A stretch of 64,000 bases of DNA from Nansenia antarctica (GCA_963989245.1 OZ022345.1:45004470-45068469), one strand, 5' to 3'. Shown: positions 35,850-48,180, counted from the first letter of the stretch. Numbers and translations are program-made. The notes: a model not told the origin generated them from the letters alone.

Positions 35850-36857
35850 ATTCTGAAATACTGTACACATCTCAGCAATGACAGTTGGATTTGTAAAGTG
35901 TTCTTCATACAGAACAAACAATAGAAAAGATAAAATAAGCCTTCTGCATATACTCTACACAAAGGCCACAAGACCTCGTCAACATCACAGGCAATGTTCT
36001 CCCTGGCAGAGGGGAAAGTATCGCCTGGCATGACGAATCCAGCCGTGATATACTTCAGATGCAATAGGTGTTTGCCCATAATGAGGTGTGATTGTGTGAT
36101 TGGTGGCTTGAGTTTAGCATTCTGAATGGTGGTGTTTTCCATGTGAACACAAGAGATGCCAAATGTAGAGAATTTTATTTAATGTCTCGTTAACTGTGTG
36201 GTTTAGAGCTGCAAAATGAGTGATAAGCAAGAAATTTGTTTTTCATTGTGAAGAATTGGTGTGAAATAAAATACACCAGTTTCAGGTTTTGGTCATTGTG
36301 TCTCAAGTACCGATGTTAGTGTGAAAGGGATTGAGAAAAACTGTAATTCTGAAATACTGTACACATCTCAATAATGACAGTTTGATTTGTAAAGTGTTCT
36401 TCATACAGAACAAACAATAGAACAAATAAAAGAAGCCTTCTGCATGTACTCTAAACACAAAGGCCACAGGACCTCATCGACATCACAGGCAATGTTCTCC
36501 CTGGCCAAGCAGCGGGAAATATCACCTGGCATGACGTATCACATGAATTATAAAAAGCAATAGGTGTTTGCCCATATGAGGAGTGTGATTGTGAGATTGG
36601 TGGTTTGATTTTAGCATTCTGAATGGTAGTGTTTTCCATGTGAACACAAGAGATTTTATCAAGGAAGATTGTGCCAAATGTAGAGAATTGTGTTTACTGT
36701 TTTGTTAACTGTGTGATTTAGAACTGCAAATGAATGAAAAGCAGGAAATATGTTTGCATTTCTGCAGATTTGGTGTGAGATAAGGTACACACGTTTCAGG
36801 ATTTGGTCATTGTGTCTCAAGTACCGATGTTAGTGTGAAAGCGATTGAGAAAAACTG
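35850..36857. repeat. Tandem duplication of the transposon's right half
   Basis: The segment beginning ATTCTGAAATACTGTACACA at 35850 and ending with the terminal repeat at 36343 is followed directly by a second version (36346-36857) that starts at the same base and ends with its own terminal repeat, AGCGATTGAGAAAAACTG. The two differ at many positions, including indels, so the second half is a separate older copy or an old duplication. Confidence 0.85.
36346..36857 (-). mobile_element. Tc1/mariner-type element, copy 3 (right half only)
   Basis: Matches the right half of copy 2, including a minus-strand stretch encoding the degraded end of the transposase near 36470-36530. The right end CTG is followed by TA (36858-36859). 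There is no left terminal repeat; it abuts copy 2. Confidence 0.8.
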
Positions 36858-37801
36858 TAATTAAATTCATCCCAATATTTTCATTCGTTTGACCATTTTA
36901 TTAATTTCTTCACTTCTACGGTATGATTTGTTTTTGTGGGTTATCTGTAATCAGGTCCTTTTTCACCATCTGTGATGCTCCGTGGTTAACAAATGGAGCG
37001 TCCCTTTCATCTTCACTAACTGTTCCCAATCAATATAGACCATATATACAGAATATGATGGCAACACAGATCTCCTTGGCAGTGCATCAACCAGGAGCCA
37101 ATAGCAACTCAGTTGGGGTGCTGGATATTGATTGGACAAACTTTGAGAAAATCTCAATCCACCATAACTAGCAAGGCATAATAAGAATCCACTGGGGAAA
37201 GGCTGACCATCCAAGAAAAAAAGGAGGAAAGGAAGAGGAAATGAAAACAGTAGGTAAGTGACACCTGAGAGTAAGAAAAACTGCCAAAACTGGGCTCAAT
37301 GGATTTCTTTTATTGGGGCCATTTGCTCCACTTGGATTCAGTTTACATGCTTATTTATATTATTCAAATAAGATCTGTACTAACCAAACAGTATTGTAGT
37401 CGCCATTGTGGTCTCAACAGTATATTCAAATGTTTCAACTGAAGGCAGCAGAACATTCCCCTATGGACTCATTAGCCCAGAAATCTAGTCTTGAAGAAGG
37501 TAATGTTCAGTTTTAAAGTTTGAGATCATTTTATGCAACACATAACTGTGTGTGTGTATGTGTGTAAGTGTAACGTGAGAGTGCATATTATGGCTATATT
37601 TTACCTAAAGCAACCAGTGGTCCACCCAAGCAGCCTACTGGACACAGATGTTGGAGAGTGTGTCTTGGTGGATAGAGTTCACAAATTGGGTTACAGGGAC
37701 TGTGTATTATGTTTACCTTCTACTCGTAGTAATGATACATTATTGGTAATACAGTATACAGTACACACATACCCCCAATTAAACAGACATACATTGACTT
37801 A

Positions 37802-38041
37802 TAGTTTTTCTCTATCGCTTTAATAAATTTTCTCAAAGCATGGCTCATTTTCTCTTAACTCTTAACACAAATCCAAAAATTCACACACAAAACCCTAAAC
37901 TCCACAAATCTCTTGCAAAAGCAAACACTGCATTCAAAATAATGTTGAAAATGAAATGTTGTCGTCGAATGACAAACATTGTTGATTGTGTGATTGGTGG
38001 TTTGAGGTTCCGATTTTAGTGTTAAAGCGATAGAGAAATTA
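37802..38041. mobile_element. 240-bp MITE of the CAGTTTTTCTCTATCGC family
   Basis: Left end TAGTTTTTCTCTATCGCTTT and right end GTTAAAGCGATAGAGAAATTA, flanked by TA. The first 150 bp match the left part of copy 2. The remainder, with GATTGGTGGTTTGAGGTTCC, matches the right part, so this is an internal-deletion derivative. Confidence 0.85.
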
Positions 38042-38100
38042 TAGATCGATACAGCCAATCAGAGGGCTCAATATTACAGCCAATCAGAGGGCTGTATTTA

Positions 38101-39139
38101 CAGTTTTTCCCAATTGCTAAAACACAAAAGCCAATTCTCTAAACCAAATGACCAGTTCTCTAAACACATTTAATAAAACTAGCCCCCATTTGCCAAAACC
38201 ATAAAGACATTTCACATGAAGACACAATTCACAAAACACAATCCTCCTTTTCTCATAAATCTAAACACATTTTGTCTTGCTAAAACACAAGTTGCAAAAA
38301 ACTCTGCTCAAATTCTCAAATTAAAGCTCATGTGATGCAAAATGCTTGCCACAGTCAGCAAAATGTGAACACAATGAACACACCAGGCTTCATTCATTAA
38401 ACATAATGACAAAAAATGTAAGACATTTAGAAAAAAAACATCACACCCTGAACATTGTTTTCAGTGAGTATTGTTGTGTGTAATGGATCCTCTGTAGTGT
38501 TTGCATTGAGTTGTGATACAGTACAGTAGTGTACATGTTACGGTACATGTGGGAATACGGTACATGTGGGAAAACTAGGGTTAGGGTTAGGTGCTAGGGT
38601 GCTAGGGTTAAGGTTAGGGTTAGGATTAGGGGTAGGGGTAGGGTTAGGGTTAAAGTTAGGGTTAGGGTTAGACATGCCAGCATGTACCAAGTCACCCTAG
38701 CACCTAACCCTAACACTAGTTTTCCCACATGTACCGTATTCCCACATGTACCGTAACATACATACTGTATTTTCTGTAGATTTACATACTGTTCATATGA
38801 AACACACATCTATGAATGCCCAATACTCCACAGTGATATATTCTGAGAACAGATACTGTAAGGTTTCTAAAAATGTGCTTTGGCAGTTGTGGAAAAAAAG
38901 AACATTCTCACACACTGAACATTGTGTTTTCAGTTGTTTTGTTGCAGTTTGTAATGATGCATATAGACTATAGTGTTTACATTTTTGCAGGCTAAGAAGC
39001 AGCTGTTTTGGTGTGAAAGTTTGAGTTTTGAAGAGAGAAGGTGTGGTTTTGTTTATGTAGCTTTAGAAAAGTGTGTTGTGTTTTTGGGGAAAATGGAGGA
39101 AAGTTTTGTGAAATGTGTTTTAGCAATTGAGAAAAACTG
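38101..39139. mobile_element. Related 1.04-kb element with CAGTTTTTCCCAATTGC ends
   Basis: The left end CAGTTTTTCCCAATTGCTAA and right end TTTTAGCAATTGAGAAAAACTG are inverted repeats, flanked by TA (38099-38100 and 39140-39141). The first bases are shared with the neighbouring family, so this is a sister subfamily. No transposase is visible. Its middle contains the telomere-like inverted repeat at 38537-38758. Confidence 0.8.
38537..38758. repeat. Inverted repeat built on TTAGGG-like arrays
   Basis: Arms of about 66 bp (left beginning TGTTACGGTACATGTGGGAA, right ending CCCACATGTACCGTAACA) enclose about 90 bp of degenerate TTAGGG, GGTTAGGGTTAGGG and TAGGGGTAGGG repeats. Each arm also contains a doubled TACGGTACATGTGGGAA motif. 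The right arm carries the CCCTAA strand, so the telomere-like repeats are themselves in inverted arrangement. Confidence 0.85.
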
Positions 39140-39141
39140 TA

Positions 39142-41545
39142 AATATAATAATATAAGAATACGTATGTGAAGTCACTTGATTACCAGTAAGCATAAGCTT
39201 CCAGGGAAGTTTGATGCCTTCAACAAACTGATATAGAACCCTTTTTGTTCTTAAGCAGGTGACCCCCACAAGCCCATACACTTTTCAGCCAAACTTTCAT
39301 CATGGTCAGTTAAGCTCAATAAGTGGGTTTTCATCCCCAATTTGGTCAGGATAGTGCAGCCATGCATGTAGAAAGAGAAGAGCAATTGCCCCCCAGAGAG
39401 ATGGTGAAGGAGAATGATATGACTAAAGCTGCTTATTATCTATGAAGAGCATTATGCAATACACCTTGCCTCATGGGTTGGTGTCTCTATCAGCAAGGTG
39501 ATTGATTCTTAATTAATCTAATCAAACTAGTGCATATTTAAGCAATAAGGCATAAAAGGCTGCGATGTTCCATGAATTAAGTTACAGCTAAGGGTGTGGT
39601 TTGTTAGGCAGTAAAAAATAGCGTTAGGTAAACAAGTAAAACACTTCATACTGTACAGTAGGGGTTATTTTTCACAGAGGTGGTGAAATGGTTTGAAATG
39701 CCTCTCGGTCAATCATAATGCTTGGTCAAATCTATCCTTTTAGAATCTTTCTATGACTGTGTTTCAAAGCTCTTTATCACATCATGACAATATGTATTCC
39801 TAGTTATACATTGCAAAGCCCCATCATCCCACAACCGTGTTACAGATGATATATGGAAGATATGCCCTTAATCACTTTAGGAGAACAAACCCAAGTTGCT
39901 TCTTACACCAAGAGCGGAAATGAGCAGATCTGTGAGCTTTATCCTGGAAATGTGATTGTGCCTCAATGAATATGCAACACTATATCATTAACAAGATTAG
40001 AATGAACCGTGCAGAGACAATGCAGGGTGTCAGTGTCCACCCTCTGCACAGAGTGAGAGAACATGCACTTAGGGGGCTCTGTTTTCAGCCAGTGCAAAAC
40101 ACGGGCATTTTGGCAATTTGCATCGGTATAATGGGGGAAAATTCCACGGCACTGTAGCGCTGTCTCGTCTCTGCTCACATGGGTGGAGTAGTGATGAATA
40201 AATCTTTTACGCTGTTAAAATTATATAAAATACATTTTACAAAACAATGTGATCCTTCCTGTTGTGAATCTTTCAGTGGGGTGTCAATCATTAACAAAAT
40301 CAGACCAGTTTCCGACTCAAATCATTTACCTAAACATGATTGTACGCCGTATAAGGAGGTTGGTGGGGTTTTGGAGGCATTAACAGCTGGCCTTGCAACC
40401 CACACGTAGCTGGTTGGAATTGCACTATTATGGCAATAATATTTGCTAACTTTGTTGCTAATGCTAATGTCCGCTAATGACCCTGACAACTTACCCTAAC
40501 CCTTACCTTAACCTCATAGGAGCCAACGGACGCCCATGGGCATCCGAAGTGATATAAAGAGTTTACCTCGATCAATTCTCTTCAAAGATATCACATTTTT
40601 GCATGCTATACGATGCCACGGTAAACACGGCCTAAGTCACATCCAGTTGTCTCCAACTGGAGAATGTGTCATGTCCGGTTTCAACGCCGAATTTCCATAC
40701 CATTGGTCGGCCAACCCAAAAAAATCCCCCCCCCAAAAAATAAAATAAAAGAAATCTGATACATGAGAAAGGTCAAAGGTCAAAGATGGTGCCAACATAT
40801 CTCCAAATGGCCTAAAAATATAGGTGTCCGCCTAAACATACCTGTACTAAAACAGGTACAAAGTTGCATTTGCTCACATTACTAGCATCGACTTTGGCAC
40901 AAGTACTAATAAGACCCTGGAGTACTGATTCCTAGATGATTTGGGCTTGGTTATCAGGTTTCCAAGGTGATATTCACTGTAAAAGCTGTTGTTTTTTTAG
41001 GCGGAGACTGAATTTGAGATGTTTTATAATGTTCTAGCTCTATTTGCTCTGACACAGTAACATAGATTTTGATTCTGACACTTCTACAGCCACCCCACAG
41101 GTGTTAGCTTTCATTTGATAACAATATCATTATGAAGGCCCTTGTGATTGTGGAGATATTCTATATTCACTGTGGGCATGTCATTTCGAGCAGAAAACCA
41201 GAAAAATTAGGTGGATAAGATGAGGCCACTCAAACTGCCTAACCACCAAACGACTTTTACGGATTTCGTAACCTAATACATCCAAAAATAAGCAATATAG
41301 ACAGCAGTGGAGCTCTCTCACCACAACTTTTACATGTAGTGGTCATCTTCAAAGTTGTTTCCACGGGTCACAAAAAGCTGAATAAGGATGACACAAGCTG
41401 AATTCAATGGAAAAGTCTTTGAAAATAAAAGGCTCGGGGGACTTCCGCTTTGTCTAATGGCGGAGTAGGTTGCCTTCTGGGAAAGCCGTTGAATCCTAAA
41501 ATCGATACATTGCTTTATTGCTACCAGGCTGATGATGGTCAGTAG
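39142..41545. other. Intergenic DNA, no gene seen
   Basis: Only short open frames and no element with clear ends. Confidence 0.45.
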
Positions 41546-42330
41546 GGAAGTGCACCTGAGAGAGAAGATTAGATACATAAAAAAATCAACATATGCCTAA
41601 CATGGTAGTGTGTTTTTGTAAACCAAATCATCAGTGTCATAGAATGAACATATTCTCATGTGCAAAATCAAAACTATAGTGCATTGTGATCTGCATGCTT
41701 GGAGGGGCCTGGAGACAGATGCACATATACTGTACATACCTATCCATACAACATTACCGTTCATTACTAAATAATTTAACTTTTCTATAATCTATTACAC
41801 TTCAGAACATGAGTCTTATACACAACTTTTATACATACCAAGCTTATCGACAGCATCTTTGTAGAGATGCCAAACGGAGGCTTTGGTGACATTAGTTGGC
41901 AGCAAATTTGCACTCAAGTCGCTGTGACCAGGGTGCCTGCCAGGGAGGACAATGGTGTGGTCTTCTGCGTAGTTCGCTATGAATGCCACCACTCTTTTGA
42001 TGTCCTCAGTATTGAGGAAGTTCTTGTTTGTCTGTTGTTACCTCTTCTGGTGTAGTACTGCACCATGCTCCTTGTAGGATTGGGCAATTGACTGGAGAAG
42101 GTTTTTGCTGATCCTGAACAAAAACAAACAGTTAGTTCAGCTCGCTAACTCACAAGTGGGCTAATAAAGAAATGTCTAAATAGACGAACACACTGGTTTC
42201 AGCTTGCTAACTAACAAAGCTGTGAATCGCGTGTGTTGAGGTCAAGATCGATGTCTGAAATGCTGTCTTCGTCATCTTCAGATTCCGGGTTAATTGGGGA
42301 TACTCTGGGTTGATTGCTTGTGACTATGGT
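41490..42330 (-). pseudogene. Remnant of a multi-copy teleost protein family (function unknown)
   Basis: On the minus strand there are three protein-like pieces. The first, at about 42330-42228, is acidic (PINPESEDDEDSISDIDLDL). The second, 42113-41839, is bounded by a good acceptor (TGTTTGTTTTTGTTCAG) and a donor (GTATGT), and reads RVVAFIANYAEDHTIVLPGR with LLPTNVTKASVWHLY after one TAA stop. The third, 41555-41500, reads VHFPTDHHQPGS after an acceptor-like CTCTCTCAG. I associate these motifs from memory with uncharacterised repeated fish proteins, probably encoded by a mobile element. Exon phases between the second and third pieces do not join, so at least one exon is missing or decayed. 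Confidence 0.4.
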
Positions 42331-42486
42331 GATTCATGTATGATCGATTACTCTGTGATTGTGATGTGTAGCCTAATTGATGTGTCTGTCTATATCTGTG
42401 ATGTGTTGCTCTTGTCTATTGTTGATACTTCAGTAAAGAACACGGTGACGCTATGATACAGTGTGTTGTGTGCGTCTTACCTCAAA

Positions 42487-42765
42487 CATAACACAATTCT
42501 CTACATTTGGCACAACCTTCTTTGCTAAAATCTCTTGTGTTCACATGGAAAACACTACCATTCAGAATGCTAAACTCAAACCACCAAGCACACAATCACA
42601 CTCCTCAAATTGGCAAACACCTATTGCTTTTGAATTAGCAATCATAGCTTTAGCAATAAAATGTGAGCTCTCCTGTGTTGAACAATGGATGCCAACTTTG
42701 CAGAGAAAGGTAGAGCGAAAGGTGTGATGTCGATGAGGTCCTGTGGCCAGACAGAAACGAAAGGC
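42487..42765 (+). mobile_element. Fragment of the CAGTTTTTCTC element, opposite orientation
   Basis: 42487-42620 is the reverse complement of the right half of copy 2 (for example ACATGGAAAACACTACCATT and CAGAATGCTAAACTCAAACC). 42735-42760 carries GATGTCGATGAGGTCCTGTGG, the end of the transposase-coding part. Both termini are missing. Confidence 0.75.
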
Positions 42766-45700
42766 AGGATGCAGCCTAATATGTTCATGAATCGGTAAAG
42801 AATCGCACCAATAAGCAGAATCGATAATGAAATTGGTATCAATAACATCATATCAATTCCCATCCCTAATCTTACCTCTTACCTACCCTGTCAGGTAGCC
42901 TAATAGAGACAGTAGTAGCAGTAGCTGTAGCAGAATTTTTTTTACCAGTTTTTCTCCTTCTCAGGCCTCCATCGATTTAGTCACCCTAATTTTGGCTATC
43001 CTTTAAAGGGGAAAACTCCAGTAACCTTTGAATGGATTAGACACATGCGGTTTGGATAAGTGGCTTTCGTAGAGCATTACCGACACAAAGATCTGACCCT
43101 TTGGTGAACAAATGCATTTTTGGTTGGACACCTTAGATCATCTTAATCATTTGGAGAGAGGATTAACAATCTGGGATGTGATACCACTTTATTACCAGAT
43201 TATTATTGTATACCCACCCCCTAATTAATCACACATTAAAATCTAACAAAAAGAAAGTAAAAAAGTTGTATGCTGTCCACTGTTTAAGCATTGTACGGAA
43301 TCTATTAGACAGGATTGATATACTATCCACTGCCTGTCCAGCCATGATGAACAGGCTCACAGTGCTTGTTTTTAATCAATGTGGTTATGTTAAACGGAGC
43401 TGGTGTTGATGCAATGACGTCAAGCGTCAAGTGTCAAGCCGTTCACACATGAGCATTGAAGCAAAACGGTTGTCAACAGCAACAATGGCTCAACTTCATT
43501 GACGGTCCACACAAAATAATCAGTTTTTGCTTTCTTCTTGGTCGCCACAACTTGCTTTTCTGTCTGTTTTGTACTTTTCTTTTCTGTCTGTTTCAAAGAG
43601 TTTGGTCTGTTTACGTTTTGAGTCACTGCCGCTGTTTGATGACAACTGACTGCGCATGCCCATAACGTTCTTCTACAGTATTTGACAGATCGTGTTCAGT
43701 TTTGGCTTTTCGTATGGACAGAGATATTTTTGTGTTGTGGACAGAGTTTCTTTTTTTAAACGAGGACGAAAATATCCATATTCGTGTAGTCCAGGCCTAA
43801 GTGTGAGGATGTGAGAGACACTGAACGGCGCGGGGAGTTTCTGAAATATACAGGAAGTGCTATTTTCAGCACACCTGATGGCACTTAACTTGCTCATTGT
43901 CATGAACACACCTCGTTTCAGTGTAATGGTATTTCCATTTGTTACTGCCGACACAAATGTGACAGGGTCTGATGAAAAGGTCCCCAAGTAGGGCAATTAG
44001 GGTCATTTTAAAGTTGTTTCCAGATTATGAAAGGGCAGATCGTATGCTTTCAAATTATGTTCATACATTGAAATAACAAATTGGATAAGGTATGCCTATT
44101 TGAATGTTGACACCCCAAATCAACGAACTGAGAAATTCTGCCTCAAAGTTTTCACAGACACTTTTCACCAGCAGGTAATGAGTGGGAACAATAGCTTGTT
44201 AACTCCACCCCCAACCACTCCCCCATTACACTACCTATCATTAACTATCTGTCATCTGTCAGTGGGGTTGTCAGCTAACCCTCAGGAAACACACTTGCAG
44301 GGCTGACATGTTTAAATTGCTAAATAATAATAATAATTCAAGATTCATGTTTATTGCCATGTGTGCTAAACGTTTATTACATCCTGTTATACAAGTAGGC
44401 CTACAAGAGAGTAAAATTCTTATGGCTTCAGTTTCAGTCAACATTGCAGCAGCAAGAGAAAACAAAATGGCAATGGAAAAAATGGCAAAAGGAAACAATA
44501 ATAATGTTGTGTCTGTGTGTATGCATTTATCATTATAGTCCATAATGCATCTAGTGGGACTTGGTTCCTTCCCATCCCATCTGGGCATCAAAGTTGTAAT
44601 ACAAATAGAAGGCAGTACATTTAAAATGACTGCCCACTGTTATCAACACACCATTTTTACAAAATACTACTATCTTCATATAATAGAATTGCTAATACAA
44701 TGACAATGACAAATACCTTAAGTACTGGTGACTCCCATCAAGGTCTCATCTCTCAGAACCGCTCACCTCGTCATTCTGTAAGACACATTTCAGGTCAGAG
44801 GTGTGGACACTTCTATAGTGTAGGCTTGCATGCTTTCCATAGACTCTCATGAACATAGTGTACTGTACTCTACTGTTGAAGTCATCCTACATACTGCACA
44901 GAAAGAAATAGGCTAGTCATTTCAATCCACAGTATTATTCTACAGCAAATCTACAAATCAGCAACATTCTCCAGCATCAAGCTGCTAAATATGAGTGCAG
45001 TTTGTGAATGAATCATTATTTTTTGATTCCACACAGCATTAGCATGACACAGCTTAACATGTAACTCAGTACACTAGTTAACAAACTAACACCTTTGGCT
45101 ATGTCATCTCTGCCGTGTGTCGGCAACAAACATACAAACTTGTACATACACACAGAAAACAACGCATGTAACCCACTTACCCAAAAACAAAGCAGAATGT
45201 GTATTGACAGACCACAATCCCGTGAATAGTATGTTGGTCGACAAAACTTTCTCTGTGGATAGTCCTTGATGGCAGCAGTCTTGTCAACAAACAGCACATG
45301 GCTATTCATGAGGTTGTGGGTCGGAAGTATCGAAAGGGACACGCCCACTCAAAAATATGAATACTACCCCCACCCAAGTTTGCTAACAAACTGTACGTAT
45401 TTAGTGAATGTAAAACTGTTGGTTATGATATCGAGTGGGTTGTTCATCACTTCAATTTTCGTCATGCAAAGAACCGGAAAAACAACCTTCACTGGATCAC
45501 AGCATCTAATCCTAAATCGCTTGATTTACAAGCCTGGTTTTAGGTGTCAATGATTACCTCATCTCTCTTCAAGAGGTTGACATACACACATGACATAGAC
45601 ATGACACAGACATACATACATACATGCAACCTGTTAATGGTTGTATACTCTTCATTGTATTAACATCATACTGTAGCCTTCACTAGGCCACCCCTGAAAA

Positions 45701-46354
45701 CAGTTAGGTAGGATCTGACATTTTGTGAGTTCAAAATGAATGTATAGACTCAGGTGTGATGTGTGGAGTCAAGAGATGAGATGAGATCTCATGAGGTGTC
45801 AGTTATTTAATACAATGTGTGCACAAGGGAGAGATACAGCATACAGCAAAGTAGGAAGGCTCTCTGGGGAGCCGAAGCCAGTCCTCAGTTTTAAGCTAAA
45901 CTACAAGCAGGGGAAAAGTACCAGAGACAGCAAATCGAATGACCTTGCTCAGCCCCCCCTATTGCTCTCTGTCTTATCTGGGTAGCCATAACCTTAGCCG
46001 GTGCCCATTGAGGTCAATGTCTTTACCATGCTGAGTATCATAATGGCACCAGCAGCTTGGCCCAAGGCAAAACAAATCCGTCTGGGGACAGAGGGCTTGA
46101 TCGAGCAGCTTAAAATTGATCTGACAACTGTAATACTAATGCGTCATATAACTTCAGCCAGAATCACTATTCCCATCATGAGGTAAGATGAACATAATGT
46201 CTGTTAAGATGGCAGTTGCTGCTGTAACAATATATTCTGAATTTAGAATATTTACAATGTGCCCATCTTCTAATGGCTACTTCAAGCATGATAAGTCAAG
46301 TCACAAAGCAAAAGTCATCTCAAACTGGTTTGATGAACATGACAATGACTGCAT
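42766..46354. other. Intergenic DNA with a possible LINE tail near 44325-44510
   Basis: No gene recognised. At 44325-44420 the minus strand reads like a short retroelement 3' end (AATAAACATGAATCTTGAA, then TTATTATT), but no coding body is present. Confidence 0.4.
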
Positions 46355-46837
46355 TTACATGCACACCATATTCCTGTATTAATCGTAATATGCCCCCAAA
46401 AAATTGTAAACACGTACCGAACCCGATTAAGGCCATATTCCGATTCGGCAATATTCCGATTAGGACGACCATAAGCTGGAAGGCGTTCACCATTTCTTCT
46501 CGCTCTTGTCTTCCAATGTTGAGGACAAAGTGGATCAGCAGGAGTGTTGTAGTTAAATTGTGGTTCAAAAGTGCAAGTAGGAGAACACAATAATGGAGGA
46601 CTATGTTGGAAACAAGCATTATGGCTTAGCTGTGGGTTAACGCCCACTCAACGACCACAATCAAGCTACCAACACTAACGTTACTATAGTAACAGCTATT
46701 GTCCCACCGAACCACGGGAATATGCCAATTAACATGTAAATGGAATATTACAGTTGTTACAGCGCATGTAAACCCCTTATTCTGAATATTACAATAACTC
46801 GAATATTGACCTGAATCGGAATATGGTGTGCATGTAA
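46355..46837. mobile_element. MITE with TTACATGCACACCATATTCC ends
   Basis: The left end TTACATGCACACCATATTCC (46355) and the right end GGAATATGGTGTGCATGTAA (to 46837) are perfect 20-bp inverted repeats about 483 bp apart. Internal ATTCCGATT and GGAATAT motifs are typical of a common fish MITE. No transposase. The target duplication is unclear. Confidence 0.8.
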
Positions 46838-46845
46838 TGAGTTCA

Positions 46846-47090
46846 GTGCTCTTCAGTGGCCTTCCCAGTCACCAGATCTTAATCCAATAGAACACCTTTG
46901 GGATGTGGGAGAATGGGAGATTCATAGCATGAAAGTGCATCTGGAAAAACTGCTGGAATGTCAGAATGTCAAAGGAATGTTTCCAACGTCTTGTGGAATC
47001 AATGACACAAATAATTGAGGCTGTTTTGAGAGCAAAGGGAGGCCCTACCCATTATTTGTATAGTGTTCCTAAATAGTTCAGTGAGTGTAC
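46846..47090 (+). mobile_element. Tc1-like transposase 3' end fragment
   Basis: The plus strand reads WPSQSPDLNPIEHLWDVGE, the D-to-E region of a Tc1-like DDE transposase, then decays; CCAACGTCTTGTGGAATCAA and AAAGGGAGGCCC precede a terminal sequence TAGTGTTCCTAAATAGTTCAG. The same 3' part is found in the MITE at 48708-49042. Only the last fifth of an element remains. Confidence 0.75.
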
Positions 47091-47159
47091 ATTGGTACAT
47101 CATTAAAGCATTAAACCATAGTATTATAGATACAGTATGAACATCTAGTCTGTATATAA

Positions 47160-47380
47160 ATGGGTATAGATTTTCTGACTAGGTCCCAGTATTTCAAAAC
47201 TTTTAATATGGATCAGAATTATTCTTTTTGTGATCCAGGATCAGATCTACAGTATCTGACAGACTTTGAGTAAAAGGGGAAATCAGCCAGCTCGATCTGA
47301 TCCTGGATAGAATACAGAATTCTAATTAATTCTGAACCAGATTACAATTTTTATATAAAAATATTAGGCCCTGGTACTTA
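47160..47380. repeat. Palindromic MITE-like segment
   Basis: GATCCAGGATCAGATC (47231-47247) is mirrored by GATCTGATCCTGGAT (47293-47308), with further matching stretches such as GGATCAGAATTATTC against AGAATTAATTC outward. The outer limits are uncertain. Confidence 0.5.
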
Positions 47381-48180
47381 TCCTACTTGCAGGGATTCAA
47401 AGGGAACGTGGAGTAAAACACCTTTGTTTGATTTATTCTTGAATTTTATATGCATCATATTTCATAGTGAAACATCAGCAGGGGTTAGTCCCTTGATGCT
47501 TCCTACAGTACTTGAATAAGATAGTAAAAGTAAAAGTAGCACACAAACCAAAGGACCAAAAGCTAAACTTAAATACTTTTAAGACTGATTCATCCTGTTC
47601 TCTTCCTCCTGTGGCATGTAAGAAAGCGGGAGAACATCTGATCGTCCATATGGTGCATGCAGTGAGATGTTATGCTATCATCAGTTATCCGGATGAGGTG
47701 AACAAATATCTTCTGCCAGCACATCCCTTGGTTCATACAACACAGAAATGTCTTCCCCGTCTTTCGTCTGCTTAAGTGCTCATGTGTTTTCATGGGAGGT
47801 CTCATGGTATTGATATTGATAGGGCCTTACAATTGTGACAGCAGCTGGTGAAACAAGTCGGCAGCCAATCAAATGTTCAGACTTTTGTTCTGAAAAATGT
47901 AAATAAATGTCAACGTTGTTGAAAATAAATGACACACTTGCTAGTCAACTAACACAGCTTGTTTTGTGAGCCTGCTAACAATGTAAAGTAGTGCTATAGT
48001 TAATTAGGTAGTAGTGAGGATTGCTCACCCAATCCATTGCATTGCAATATTTTTACTTGACTAGCGAGTGTGTCATTGAGTGTGGCACATTGAAATTATT
48101 TTATTTTTTAAATTATTGTAATTAGTCACAATACACAATAGTTTTGATTGGTTGAACTGCAGAGCATTTTGGTGCCACAA

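Larger units (their letters stand above)
31029..36343 (-). mobile_element. Tc1/mariner-type element, copy 2, with an R2-type LINE inside
   Basis: It starts CAGTTTTTCTCTATCGCTTT after TA (31027-31028) and ends GGGATTGAGAAAAACTG before TA (36344-36345). Without the LINE insertion (31353-35767) it is about 900 bp. On the minus strand near 36010-36060 it reads ARENIACDVDEVLWPLC, the end of a transposase; related fish sequences of this type have a WIRHARRYFP-like stretch just before, which is recognisable but frameshifted here. The rest of the transposase is absent, so the copy is non-autonomous. TA flanks and the transposase end point to the Tc1/mariner (IS630) superfamily. Confidence 0.8.

Noticed and set aside
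38578..38680. True chromosome end
   Set aside because: The TTAGGG-like units are degenerate, short, arranged inverted, and embedded in an interstitial transposon.
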